Shown here in pieces: positions 1 to 10,721 of a DNA stretch of 64,000 nt. Both the position numbers and the translations under genes were made by a program. A model generated the notes under the pieces. The model saw only the letters and a list, made by a program, of their open reading frames with translations, had not been told where the DNA came from and made no database searches. How positions within the stretch are numbered: the stretch's first letter is position 1; the number at the start of each line of letters is the position of its first letter. Origin of the DNA: Cytidiella melzeri (Eukaryota > Basidiomycota > Agaricomycetes > Polyporales > Irpicaceae); assembly GCA_022592445.1 (NCBI GenBank), contig JABYQR010000230.1:1-64000 (forward strand). The letters run 5' to 3'.

Positions 1-1
1 G

Positions 2-169
2 CAGGCAGATCGAGAGAAGAAAATCCGTGAGATGCAAGAGGAGGAAAACAGAAAGATGCGAGAGCGGCTTGAAAAACAGGGATTTGAAATTACAAAAATT
101 GGTGAGCCGACTCTGTTACTCAATACGTTTCACATGATGTCAAGTTCAAATTCGTTCTTTGCAGCATGA
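2..169 (+). CDS. 3' end of an unidentified charged coiled-coil protein
   Basis: The start lies outside the window. The frame with codons beginning at base 2 encodes about 33 residues packed with Glu, Lys and Arg (for example REKKIREMQEEENRKMRE), the tail of a charged helical or coiled-coil segment. A GT at 102 and a CAG ending at 164 could bound a 63-nt intron. Spliced or not, that frame stops at TGA 167-169. An alternative acceptor at 170 would carry the frame on to a stop at 290-292, so the true C-terminus is uncertain. I do not recognise the protein. Confidence 0.5.
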   Translation, partial: QADREKKIREMQEEENRKMRERLEKQGFEITKIGEPTLLLNTFHMMSSSNSFFAA

Positions 170-747
170 GTCCACCGAGTGCATCGCAAAATCCCAGAGG
201 AGACTGAGCAGCTTCGCCAATCCATTTTCCCCCCGGTGAATAGTAGTCTTCCGCCGATGAGAACTGCCAGCACTGACGTGAAAAAAAAATGACAGGGGGC
301 GAGGACCAGTTACATAGATTTTGAGGCTTGCAGCATCCACAATCTCGACTGAAGGAGAGGAAAAGACGCAGTGCTACTAGTGAATAGTGACTCTCTGTTT
401 AGTGGAAAGTGTAGATGCGGTTGGCTTTGAACTAGGGCTGTCTTTGCTTCAGCTGTGTGTGCTACGTAAACTTTGACTCTCGGAGAGCAGAGATGATGAT
501 GCCGTAGTCCTCGCTCATCCTTTCAAAGTAGGGGCAGCCGGTGTCAAAGCGCACCCACCAAGGCCACAGGCATGGAATAGCCAATCAGAAATCAGAAGGC
601 CGGACATCTTATCAGAAAGAGAATAACTGACATTGCTTTCAGGCTGTGCTTTGTTCTGCTACAACTACTACATATGAACCACTGATCTCAACATTATAGC
701 CGTGTTCAACCAGACACTCATCTACCTCTTACAATCTCGCGTGCACA
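170..747. other. Intergenic stretch, no gene recognised
   Basis: Contains the likely 3' flank of the edge gene and, from about 600, an A/C/T-rich leader-like sequence ahead of the ATG at 748. No RNA gene or repeat is apparent. Confidence 0.5.
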
Positions 748-855
748 ATGGACGTTGACGTTAACAAAACGTCGGAAGACTTCAACTTGAAGGCGAAAGA
801 GTGCTATGAGGCCCTGAGTCGGGTCGAGGTCTCGATTTCCTCATCCCATTCGTAG
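748..855 (+). CDS. Possible short ORF or first exon, 35 codons, hypothetical
   Basis: An ATG at 748 follows a pyrimidine-rich, leader-like stretch (tctacctcttacaatctcgc) and opens a 35-codon frame (MDVDVNKTSEDFNLKAKECY...) ending at TAG 853-855. The composition is protein-like, but no good donor joins it to a later exon and I recognise no family. It could be a small protein, the first exon of a broken gene, or chance. The 830 bases that follow, up to 1691, hold no convincing coding exon on either strand. Confidence 0.2.
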   Translation: MDVDVNKTSEDFNLKAKECYEALSRVEVSISSSHS

Positions 856-1691
856 AGGTCAAGCCCATCTCCCACCCCCCCTCAGTCTCTCAGGCTCTCT
901 CAGTGGATCTCGACATATCAAGAGGGAAAGCATTCGGTACTTAAAAACATCAGCGGTTTGTCCTGGTATGCCATGATCATGATTCGACGCGTTGGAATGA
1001 GTGGTGACTCGGATTCCCAGTCTTGCTTGCAATTGTACGATACCTCTCTCATACAGTATATCCCTCAAGTACAGGTACTTGTGCGCTCTGTATGCTCACA
1101 CTTTTGTATATTGCTCCTAAGTAAAAGCAACCCGCTGATGCGCCTGGTAAGTACCGTCGATGACACTCTGACCAAACTCTCCCTGCAAAACCTGAGCTTC
1201 ACAGAATTGAACCCTATGCCATTCCATCAAATAAGATCCTGCCTCCACCAAGGACCAATGACACTGACGGGAATTGCACCGCTGATTTTATTCTTTCTTG
1301 TCAAGGGATACAACCAGGTCAAACTGCCAGCACGCCAAATATTTGATGGCATACTGTACGTCGGTGGGTGAGAGCGAGGTTTTGAGGCTCAGTCAACCTT
1401 GTGCCCACCGGTGGGACTTGATACCATAACGGTAAAGGCCTGCGATGTAGAAGTGTAAGTCCATAAAAGGAAACCACCGGTTCAAGAAGGCGCACGGCGC
1501 GTAAGCTGTACAGTGCACAGATTCAACTTTTACTATGCAAAATGTACATACAACATTCGGTTAGTACAGTGTGATATGGTTTGTAGCATCTACGTATACA
1601 AAACATGGTACACAGAGAGAGGGTCCATGACAACAAGTCCGTCACTCGCACTTCCGTATTTCTCCCTCGCTTACAACGTCCGCCTCCCAAA

Positions 1692-3909
1692 TCAAAGCCT
1701 GTGCCACGCCAGCTCTCCGGGCCTGCCGACGGGCCTATACAGCTTCCCTCCCTTCTCCTCTCCTTCTTCTTCGTTCCTCTTCTTATCTTTCCCCGTCGCC
1801 CCCCTCAGACTCATCTTCAACTTCCGGTCTTCCTCGTCTGTGAATTCCTCGTCGTACGTCACTTTACCACCGTGACCTTTCGGACCAGACAAGAACTGCT
1901 CTGTCGCTTTGACCGCCCGGTTGATGACAGATGACGACGAGCATTTCAACCCTGTCATCTTGTTGATGGCGCCTGGGAGGATCAGGAAGACATCGGAGAA
2001 GGAAGGGTGCGTCGCCCCGCCGATGCTGTAAACTTGCATCTCTGTGGTCGCGGTGTGTGCAATCTGCTCCGAGAAAATGGCGTATTCGCGTCCAACAGTG
2101 AACTCTTCAGAGTTGACCATCAGAAGAGGGTGCGGAAGAGGTGATTTCCATGGTTCGAGGCCTGCAAGAGTGTCAAAAGACGGTCGAATATGAACAACGC
2201 TCATAACACACGTTGAACGGCAGGGTCGAATACTATGACAGCGCGATAATCAATGTTACCGGCAGACGATGAAGCGAGCTAGCTTGCTGATCAGACCATA
2301 GCAAGGAAATGCAACGTATGAGACTCACCGCCGCACTCCCGCCAAGTGAGTGTCCCGCTATGATAGGCTTGCTCGCGTCTACGTTCTTCATGCGGCTCCA
2401 ATCAAACCCATCAGCACTGGATGAGTAACGAGTGACGCTCTCTCCTTGAGACAATTTCTGAATAGCGTCTATCAATGTTTCTAATTCGGCTTTCCGTAGC
2501 TGTATCTGTGCGTGTCGAAGTGTGGTATCGTCTGCCGGCTGTTCTTCTAGATCAGGCCAGCTAAACACTATCGTCAGCATCCTTGTGCGCATATAATCCG
2601 CGAATACGAACTATAGGTCACTCCACTCTAGCCAGTCCACAATAGTCATAGTTCCGTCCTCGGAAGCGATTGTTGAGCTGGGACTTGTGCCATCTCGGTG
2701 TTCAAGGGAGGCTACCACGAACCCTCTGCTCGCCATCTCGCCGCAGAAGGCGGAGTACATCAGACGAGAGCAGCCCACGCCGTGACTGAAAAGCATTAGC
2801 GGCCACTTGCCCAGCTCGCTAGGTGGATTTGCGAGAGTTGCGTCTTTTGTAGCAGGAAAGGTCGTCCCGTGAATAGCTGCTGCTGCAACTGGATCTACGT
2901 GACATAAATACGATATAGTGAGCTGCCGATAGTCGTGAGTGTGACGGTAGCACCTACAAGCTGCCATCCGGTACCAGACATTCGGAGTGCGCTTGGCCAT
3001 TTTGAGAAAACCGTCGATGGTTTGTGCTAATCTATCGTTCGTATGGAGATTTATCAGCTTCTGAAGAACGACGATAGTAAAGCCGATGATATGGAAATAG
3101 CAAGGGGGATTCGTGAGGTGCTATGCTCGGCCACCACAGACAGAATGTCATGAAAGGCGGCGATAGACGGATCTTCTGATATATGCGAGTTTTGCGAAGT
3201 TGATAATCTGGGCACAATGTGAGAAGCGTAGAGACAGCCTGACGCGTTATTCATTTGCCCGTCACTTCAGAAGGGGATATTTGCTAGGGCTAAGCGTGTG
3301 ACTGCAAGTCTTGCCATGAGCACCGCCCAAGTCACTCGCCTCCGCCATGTTTCACTACCGGGACAGCGCATGAAAATTCGATGACACAACACAGATAATA
3401 TACCACTCGAGTCGCGAAATGCGGAAACCTCTGCCACAAATAATAGCAAGTGTCACTCACTTTGGGAACCAAGCAACGCCTCTCTGTTTTTCTTGACGCT
3501 CGCACGGGTAGAACAGCGAGCATAGCACTGTATCCATTGCAATTCCAGCGACATCCGAGTCTGGCATCTGCTTGTACTTGAAAGTTCCAAAGGTCTGCCT
3601 TGGTACGGGTAATTCGAGATCGCAGACTCCAACTTCGTATTTGCCGGTGTAGTTAGGTAGCGTTCGCGAGAGGAGTGCTCCAAACGGCGAGTGTCGCGGC
3701 ACAGAATGAAGTTTGGGTGGTTCTGGTGTTGGGTGTAGTGCAGATGTCGTCGGTCGTTGGATACCATTCATACTTGAAGTCCTCCTCATGTGCTGATTTG
3801 AGCTATCGCTAGTTGATGGGGAGCGTGGCTTGCCAAGCAGTAGGCTGCCCATGGAGGACGAGCGAAGACGGTTGCGCGACTTGAGTTTTTCGACGGTCGT
3901 GGCGGCCAT
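1692..3909 (-). CDS. Platelet-activating factor acetylhydrolase-type lipase (PAF-AH family)
   Basis: Predicted serine esterase of the PAF-AH/plasma phospholipase A2 family (EC 3.1.1.47 type), which removes short or oxidised acyl chains from the sn-2 position of phospholipids. Inferred exons, in transcription order: 3909-3461, 3031-2958, 2888-2622, 2567-2329, 2278-2212, 2161-1692; all phases close and give about 521 residues. Diagnostic motifs appear in order: the oxyanion-region block [12 protein letters not shown], the block [16 protein letters not shown], the nucleophile elbow GHSLGGSAA (Ser), the VFDPAV segment with the likely acid, the LEPWKSPL and VNSEEF blocks, and THPSFSD with the probable catalytic His. 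The N-terminal ~80 residues are Ser/Arg/Pro-rich and have no signal peptide, so the enzyme is probably intracellular. The first intron (3032-3460, 429 nt) is far longer than any other in the window. Start chosen at ATG 3909, the only Met upstream of the conserved N-terminal block in an open frame. Confidence 0.88.
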
Positions 3910-4349
3910 GATGGTGAAGGTCAGAAGAGAAATGGCGTGGGTGGGTTGCGGTCCACAATGTGGTGTGATTATGCATGAGGGTGCGTGACGTCACGGCCCA
4001 TCAATTACTGTGCCAGTTTTGCTCACGCTTGTCTTGTGACACTGGCTGTCACAACCGTTATTACCGTGTGACAGTCTTCTCCCTTGTCCCAATTTCTACC
4101 ACAACGCTGATTCTGGGCGACTGGTCTGCTTTACTCTCCTCATCGTATGTCTCGATGGCTATCTGTTATACCACGGGAAAAACTTTGGAATACGACGCTC
4201 TTCTTCACGACAATTCAGATCGGCATAAGTATGAGGATGGCGCTGATGTATCTACTCCTACCGCAGCAAGTATTTTTGCACAGAGTCAGCCAGTCTCCGC
4301 CCAATCCTTCCAACTTGACCACCTTCATTCCGCATAGAATCGACCCCCC
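3910..4349. other. Divergent promoter region
   Basis: 440 bases between the PAF-AH gene (leftward) and the F-box-like gene (rightward). CT-rich tracts precede the ATG at 4350. No further gene is seen. Confidence 0.5.
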
Positions 4350-5564
4350 ATGCAGTCATCTCGAGTTCCTCTAGAGCTTGTGAAAGAAGTCATTGGGTAC
4401 CTCTACGACGATATAGGAACACTTCATACCACCAGCCTGGTCTCGCGAGCCTGTAATGACTTCACAATCCCTCTCCTCTTCTGTAGCATCTGCGTAAACC
4501 TATCTCGACCGCAGAATTACCTCGAAGAGCTCCTCCGCTTCCTCGCAGCCTCTCCTCACATACGACCGTTCATTAAGAACTTGAGTTTGGTCCGGAAATC
4601 CAGCAACTACAGGGAGCCCACCACACATCTCGACGCACATCGCCTGGTGGTCTTGCTGCGCCACCTTCCCAACCTTCGCGCACTGCAAGTCGACTCCTTG
4701 ACTTACAGCAGTCTGGGAGAATGGCCTGCAGTCGTCGAACCTTTTGTCCTTACCACCCTCTCTCTACGGTGCATAACAGCGCCGAAATCCGCCTACCAAG
4801 GGCTGCTGGAGCTATTATCTGTCTTCTCTAAGATCGACCATCTACATCTTGCCAATATTCCCGCACTACCGACACCTTTCAGGCCAGATGAACACGGTCT
4901 TCCAACCGCCGGTTTGGAGATTGAGGCGTTGACCCTTGAGAGAGCTTGGCATCCAATCTTGCCGCTGTGTCGGGATGCCCTGAAAACGCGACCGAAATCA
5001 TTCCATATGCCGTACACCGGACGAGAGAGCCTCCCGGGCCTCACAGAAGTATTTCGTGAATATGGTTCTCAGCTCACCGGGCTCAGTCTGGACTGGCTCA
5101 GTGTCGGCATCAGACGCGAGGGACCTGCGTACACACCGCAGTGGCCGGCGGAGTCCCTACAAAAGTTGACCGTTCTCAGAGATCTCACTATCACCGTTCA
5201 TCTCGCTCCAAACGATCGCCACTCTTGGAACCTAATCCCGGAGTTTCTTGATTCTCTCCCAAGGCCCACTGTCACGTCTCTCCGCTACATCACAATCTTC
5301 ATTGTTCCCGGTCACTACAAGCCTCACGAGCGACCGGGCTGGATATGGGACGCCTTTGACGGAGTTTGCCAAAGATTTTCGATGCTGGAACGCGTTGAGC
5401 TGCTCTGGACAGCTGACGAGTCCTCTCAACGTCTCTCGACGAGCGCCGATAATCATGGCTCACGCATACTATGGGATGATTCCGGGAAAGCAGCCGTGAG
5501 AGGGCTTCTGCCACAACTGGAGTCATTGCAGTTACTTGAATTCGAGGAGCGTTGTCGTCTGTAA
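4350..5564 (+). CDS. F-box-like protein, single exon
   Basis: 404 codons without an intron. The first 45 residues (PLELVKEVIGYLYDD followed by LHTTSLVSRACNDF) have the hydrophobic spacing of a fungal F-box-like motif: a proline-led helix, then a helix ending in 'SLVSRAW'-like residues. The rest is Leu-rich (LRALQVDSLTYSSL, LEIEALTLERAW, LTGLSLDWLS), resembling the degenerate leucine-rich C-terminal regions of agaricomycete F-box families. Such proteins usually present substrates to SCF ubiquitin ligases, but the substrate cannot be read from sequence. It is not closely similar to the F-box-like gene at 52203. ATG 4350 sits right after a C-run in a typical context, and the stop TAA is followed by an intergenic region. 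Confidence 0.7.
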   Translation: MQSSRVPLELVKEVIGYLYDDIGTLHTTSLVSRACNDFTIPLLFCSICVNLSRPQNYLEELLRFLAASPHIRPFIKNLSLVRKSSNYREPTTHLDAHRLVVLLRHLPNLRALQVDSLTYSSLGEWPAVVEPFVLTTLSLRCITAPKSAYQGLLELLSVFSKIDHLHLANIPALPTPFRPDEHGLPTAGLEIEALTLERAWHPILPLCRDALKTRPKSFHMPYTGRESLPGLTEVFREYGSQLTGLSLDWLSVGIRREGPAYTPQWPAESLQKLTVLRDLTITVHLAPNDRHSWNLIPEFLDSLPRPTVTSLRYITIFIVPGHYKPHERPGWIWDAFDGVCQRFSMLERVELLWTADESSQRLSTSADNHGSRILWDDSGKAAVRGLLPQLESLQLLEFEERCRL

Positions 5565-6164
5565 TTGTTTGAATGGTGAGCTGACATATTCGATCCTTGT
5601 GAATCGTCAATCTTAGTTTACTTCCAGATATATCTTAACTCGCCGCCAAGTCTTGCAAGCCACCTTATTGACTGCTGCCTGGCGGGCTAACCGCGGTCTT
5701 GGTCTCACCCATCTCATCGTTACTGCGGTGAAGGCACGGTTTGTGGGTAGTGCGGTATAAGCTGATGTCGCACAAATTTCCCTGTCATCCTTTGTGACAT
5801 CTAAGTTACTATCGACAATCTCGTTCTTTTACAATGGGCACGCAGTCTACAGAAGCGTTTTTGCGTTACGCCGGCGTGACCCATACAAAAGATTAGATGT
5901 GTCTGGTCAGCCATACATATGAACATTTAATCTGGTCGATTGCTGTTTACCGTCTCTGACTCACCTTTTATCCCGCAAGTCACGGTGCTATACGACCTGG
6001 CTGGTCCAGTATCTCTTATCCCACTCACTAGGTCAACAAGCTTGACTTCTCGAATGTCGACGCGGATGATCATTATTCTGACGTATAACTAATCGCATTA
6101 AAACATTAATTGAATGTCGAATGACGACTGGGCCGATGCTTTGGAGAAACCAGATGAAATCTGC
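5565..6164. other. Intergenic stretch, nothing recognised
   Basis: 600 bases with no convincing ORF, repeat or RNA gene; it flanks the tRNA gene. Confidence 0.5.
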
Positions 6165-6169
6165 AAAAA
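6165..6169 (-). terminator. RNA polymerase III terminator of tRNA-His
   Basis: TTTTT on the minus strand begins three bases after the tRNA 3' end, the expected Pol III stop. Confidence 0.8.
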
Positions 6170-6171
6170 TG

Positions 6172-6255
6172 TGTCCCAACGAGGATTCGAGCCTCGGTCT
6201 TCACAGATCATGAGCTGGCCACAATGTGATGATCTAACCACTAATCGATAAGGAC
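6172..6255 (-). tRNA. trnH-GTG: tRNA-His (anticodon GUG) with a 12-nt intron
   Basis: Read on the minus strand, the 84 bases fold as a tRNA. The acceptor arm is GTCCTTA/TTGGGAC (one U-G pair and one U-U mismatch) with discriminator A. The D arm is GATT-AGTGGTTA-GATC, and the anticodon stem TCACA/TGTGA is perfect. Its loop reads TTGTGG then C, with the anticodon GTG. The T arm is CGAGG-CTCGAAT-CCTCG. The 12 extra bases CCAGCTCATGAT lie directly after position 37, the universal place for nuclear tRNA introns. Discriminator A and G37 suit fungal tRNA-His, which receives its extra 5' G after transcription. Internal promoter elements are visible (TAGTGGTTAGA and GGCTCGAATCC). Position 54 is C instead of the usual T. 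A run of five T follows immediately as a Pol III terminator. Confidence 0.88.
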
Positions 6256-6998
6256 CGAGAGGATTGGCAGTATAATTGACAAACATAGTTTCACGAAATA
6301 ATGCAAACGACTGTACTTCGTCGTACTAATAAATGGTTTTGATCTCACCGAATGAGATCCCCAAACGCGCACGACGCTCCTCAGTGAATTCCTACTCGAC
6401 GGCCTTAACGTTGAAGTTGTAAATGATCTTCGTAGGCGCCTCAATGTTACAACTCCAAGAGACACCCGCACAACGTACTATCACCTCCCAGTCGTTACAG
6501 TACTTTGCCGTGAACTTGACGTTTTTCAGCACCTCACCTACTCACCTCCGACTCACGGTACCTTCAAAACCCTCAGTCTGAATCAGCTGTGATCGCCAAA
6601 TTTTCGGTGAATTTTATGACATTCTCAGGTGGACTCTCTCGAGCTTCAAGTCATTGAATAAGTAGCTGTTTTTTTTTCGGATATTGTTATGCACGCTCTC
6701 ATGCAATACTCATATACACAGTATACAGAGCCAACTAGTCGTAGCTCAGCGGACTCACAGCCTGCACGGTTTTACACGGATTTCGGATGCAGGTTCCCCA
6801 CGTCTCAACACCAAGACATCTCTCAACGATCAACTTTTTCTTCCTCCTCTCCCTTCCTCCAGGTATCCTAAAAAAACTAGCACTCAACCCATCGTCTTCA
6901 CTGGTAAGCACATGTACAATGACCACAGGATCCCAATTGACAGCTCACATTGCATCGTACTAGCTGCAATTTCGACGTGAACTCGATCATTGTTTTGC
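6256..6998. other. Intergenic stretch between tRNA and F-box pseudogene
   Basis: No coding exon recognised. Contains short A/T-rich and CT-rich tracts only. Confidence 0.45.
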
Positions 6999-8355
6999 AT
7001 GGCCACCGCAGCCACACTCCCATCCGAGTTGTTTTAGCACGTCCTTTACCATGTTGGAGACTCCCATCCGGTGCTTCGACAATTTGGATCAGAAGAAAGA
7101 CGGGACATGATCAGGCACTTCGCATCCTGCTCGCTGTGTCCATAGGACACACGTATTCCGTCACAACAAGCTTTTCGATTGCGGAGCTTGAGTGACTTGT
7201 GCGGTTTATCTTCCTTGGTTCTTGGCATACCGCAGTCATTCACGCCGGTCTCAGAACACATCAGACACGCGGAAATAGTACAGTGGCTAGACAAGCGATC
7301 CTGGCTCCATACACTCCTTTGCAGCCGCCTTTCGGCTTGAGATTGTTGACACTGGGATCATCGCAGGCTCGTCGTCGACACCTTCCTCTTGGAATCTGCC
7401 CATCTCCCGCCTCTGCTGATCTTGCCAAGAAATTACCACCTCGCATTTTCTGATGTCGCACCCTCTTGCTGCAGAACTGTTACTGTCATGACACTGTCAA
7501 ACATTGAGCGATCTCGGACTCTTGCTTCTTGCCTTCACCACCTGAGGAAAGTCTTGGAATCACCAGCTTCACCTTGTGGATTGTACATAAGATCACACGG
7601 TGTGTGCTGCATTCGCCAGCCCACCCGCTCTAACTTCCTCTTTCTACGATGGACATCTCGGCACAGGAATGTCCAAATAATGTGGAGTCGGCGTGGGCAG
7701 CTCTCGCCTGCAGAGAACGAACATGTCATCGCTCACACCCTGACGAGCTTCCATACTTACTCCATACATCAGATCAACAGGTTTTGTATGACATCTCAAT
7801 CATCATGCACCGGAGCCTTGACAATGGCGCAGTTTCAGCCAAGACGATCGACGAACCGGCCATTAAAATCCGCAAAGGAAATATCTGTAGTGGTAACCCG
7901 TGGGCATATGGTGAGTATCTAGTTCTACGAAAACTTTACTGTGCGTCTGGTTGTTGTGACGATAACATCTGCGGCCTGTGTATTCACCGTTGGGCAACGC
8001 CGCCTTTTCGGAAGATGGAGCGAGTTTAAGATGTGACTTCTACGCGTATCGCGGGAACGACCCGAACTGAGCCAGTAGACATCGTTGTGGTTGAAATCCT
8101 GTCCCCTTCTCGATCTGGGGACGACGAATCCACATCATCGACCGCAGATGCACTGCTATATAGTACTATGGACCAGATAGTGCATCTGCTCGATTCCCTG
8201 CGAGGGCCTGTCCGATCAAGCCTGGTTGCCCAAAGAGGGCGTCGACCTCGTCGACTTTGTCGAAGCAAGTAACACCCGCCGGCCGAGTTGGATCGGATCG
8301 ACATATCATACACTAGGAGAGGACGGGTGGACAATTCTGATACATCAGAAAATGC
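6999..8355 (+). pseudogene. Decayed copy of the F-box-like gene at 52203-53594
   Basis: The sequence aligns by eye along its whole length with the intact gene at 52203. Both begin ATGGCCACCGCAGCC and share 'CCCATCCGAGTTGTTT', 'TCCTGGCTCCA', 'CACATTGAGCGA', 'GATAATGTGGA'-like, 'TCAGATCAACGAG'-like and 'GATCGGATCGA' blocks in the same order, and the intron donor in CATATGGTGAGT (about 7907) is retained. The reading frame is destroyed: codon 13 is TAG where the intact copy has CAA, and many small insertions and deletions shift the frame, so only scattered short open pieces remain. Overall similarity looks to be around 60-70 percent, so decay is old. The end is placed at the segment matching the intact gene's last 100 bases; beyond it similarity is lost. 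Confidence 0.82.
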
Positions 8356-10012
8356 TGTGCAAGTCTTTCTCCTGTATACGGAGCACGCGGGACTACTAGC
8401 TGACCCAGTCACAGATATTGTGGCTAGAGACAATCATTGCGATTTGTTCGATCCACAACGCGCTTGGCCTTCGGTGCATCGAGCTAACTATATGTTATAT
8501 ATTCGGCTCGTACCACGAAATCTCAGCCAGTGCGTGCGGTGACACATGGTAGAGATTGAGGGAATGTACACGCAGTCCGGGGTGCGGCAAGGGTGAGCTT
8601 GAAGGCGACGAGCGCTGACGACGTGGAAGTAATATATTCTCTTATACAGTCGTCGACATCGACTGCTGCGGACGTATCCAAGGTAAGTTTCAAAAATTAT
8701 CATAAGAAAATTAATGGGGTCAGGTTTTGACCATTGTTTCGGTAGGGTCAATGCTTTGTGGCAAAAAATACATCAATTTGCACCACTCTATGTGCCGATA
8801 TCAATGCGGCGCGTGTATATGTGGACAGTCTTGCACGGCCACCAATCTATCCTTCTTCGTGAAACTGAAACGGACGTTCTTCCGCATCTCGCTTGCCTCA
8901 CCTCCCTCATACCAGCTACGCATCCTCTGTTGGAATCTCTCGATTCCGGAGGGCCAAGGCACTGAATAGCTCTTTCCTTTGTACGTTAAATTATCAGCTC
9001 GCCATCCAAGCTCTCATGTGCTGACGTACGATTTTCAGGTATGCTGTGCTCGCGCAAGGACTTCTGGGCATACTTGCAACCAGATCGCTGCCACCTGCAC
9101 AGGATTCAAATATAGATCTAAAATCCTCCACGTTTCACTACAAGGACGGATCAGCCAGCCGATCGCGAAGTCAAACAGTGTCAGTGCCAGGCTGACCGAT
9201 ATTGCTCGACTGTTCACCCCCTTGCACCCACCGACCAAATCTCAAACTTAGTTGTTGTTCTGGTACGGATAGGACCTTTGACCTCGACCTAAAGGTCTTC
9301 ACATGCTCTCTTGATCAAGCTTTCCGACGGTGTGCCGTTCTGTCCACTTACCATTCAACGTGCACCGATCTTGCGTGTGGCTATGTACCATTAATGCAAT
9401 TTTTCAGAGCTGGTGATCGAGTGCATTTTCGCGACTCCCGCTTGTTTTCGAAACGCGAACAAGACTTTCGTAAATGAAATGGTGACGATCACGATCAGCA
9501 CAGCCATGCATGGCGGTACCCGTGATTTCCCTTTTTGTTTCTTGCATCCTATGCTTACGTTTCAAGTCGTAGCAAACCTGCCCGAAAAATTTATTCCCGA
9601 AACGTGAGTGTATTCTGCAATTCCTACACATTCGACCTTCAGCGGGCCCACACAGCCTTCCATCTTGTTACATTGACATGTTTCAGGAAATTGATCAAAG
9701 GCAGTACTACACAGCAAGCAGAACACCGCAGTTGTGATGAGGATGAGGCAGCTCGGTGTCTCAGTGGGATCTGGGTGCTGTTGCCCGACACATTTCATAG
9801 ATTGATTATACAGTGGCAAGATGCCAATCTTGAATAAGTGTAAGAAGCACTTCTCAAAACCAACACTGAACAACACAGCCATACACAGCCTAAAATGTGA
9901 AACTCATACTAGTAGTACAGGAGCTAAACTGGTAAGAAATTTTTCACCTCCCATATTTTTAGAGCATGTGTGCTGCTGTTTGTCACATCAGCACAGCACA
10001 TGAGCCACAAGA
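8356..10012. other. Gene-poor stretch, nothing recognised
   Basis: About 1.65 kb with no coding exon, RNA or repeat that I can support. Open frames here are short and unlike proteins. It may be further decayed duplicated sequence. Confidence 0.4.
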
Positions 10013-10020
10013 TATATAAA
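10013..10020 (+). promoter_or_regulatory. TATA box of the small secreted protein gene
   Basis: TATATAAA followed about 30 bases on by a C/T-rich start region (CACCATCCTCATACCTCAGC), the usual start-site spacing. It lies ahead of the duplicated leader and the ORF at 10362. Confidence 0.55.
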
Positions 10021-10051
10021 CCCCCTTGTCACCATCCTCATACCTCAGCAC

Positions 10052-10306
10052 ACCCCCATTGTACCAGATTCTCCCATTGCTTCAGCGCAGGTCGGTAAGT
10101 ACATCTTTGTCTGTGTTGCACCCACCTTGGATCACTGTGCTGAAATTATTCTTTTCAGCAAGCCCTACCCCAACATACAAACACACCTGTTGCTCCAGGT
10201 CCTCTCATTGCTTCAGCACTAGTTGGTGAGTACAATGTTGGTTGTGTTGCACTTGCCTTGGATCAGTGTGCTGAATCCTGATGTCATTCTTTCCAGCAAG
10301 CTGTCT
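10052..10306 (+). repeat. Tandem duplication of an intron-bearing leader segment
   Basis: Two imperfect direct copies, about 10052-10165 and 10183-10306. Each reads CTC(C/T)CATTGCTTCAGC, then an intron-like donor, then TGTGTTGCAC...CTTGGATCA(C/G)TGTGCTGAA, then TTCCAG- or TTTCAG-type acceptor and CAAGC. The presumed introns are 10095-10158 (GTAAGT...CAG) and 10226-10296 (GTGAGT...CAG). They lie between the TATA box at 10013 and the ATG at 10362, so they would be 5'-UTR introns. Confidence 0.65.
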
Positions 10307-10361
10307 TACTGTCTTTCAAATCTTTCCTATCATCCTTTGACATCATATACTCTTGCTCATC

Positions 10362-10721
10362 ATGCAAACTTCTCTTGTTTTGTTAACCATTATCATCATC
10401 AGCACATTCCATACAGTGACTGTGTCTGCGGTCCCGTATGGATACCACTATCCATCTTCCTCTGACACCATCAACAATTTGAAGGGACGGGCCATTGGTG
10501 GCAAGGCAGGCGATCCTCGTCCCTCCTTGCTGGTATCTACTACCCCCAGTAGACTACAGTTCCCTAAAACCTTACCTCCACATCCAAAAGTAACTGCAGA
10601 AATTTTCCACCAGGTCAAGAAGGGGGAAATAGGCAAGGGGGGAACAGGCAAGGGCGACTTGGCTCCCTACTTTCGCTTGGCTGAAGAAGATGTCAGAATG
10701 CCCCCCGAAATTCATGAGTAG
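10362..10721 (+). CDS. Small secreted protein, 119 residues, unknown function
   Basis: The protein begins with a clear signal peptide: MQTS, a 15-residue hydrophobic stretch (LVLLTIIIISTF), then small residues with a likely cleavage after TVSA. The mature part (about 95 residues) has no cysteine, is rich in Pro, Gly and Lys, and contains a Gly-Lys run (GEIGKGGTGKGD). It has no recognisable domain. A TATA box lies 345 bases upstream, and two leader introns between it and the ATG make a real transcribed gene likely. Small cysteine-free secreted proteins occur in multigene families in agaricomycetes, but I cannot name this family. An in-frame TTG nine bases upstream is not needed; ATG 10362 gives the best signal peptide. 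Confidence 0.65.
   Translation: MQTSLVLLTIIIISTFHTVTVSAVPYGYHYPSSSDTINNLKGRAIGGKAGDPRPSLLVSTTPSRLQFPKTLPPHPKVTAEIFHQVKKGEIGKGGTGKGDLAPYFRLAEEDVRMPPEIHE

Noticed and set aside
958..1371. 137-codon plus-strand open frame
   Set aside because: No protein-like blocks, poor start, and no domain; likely chance in an intergenic region.
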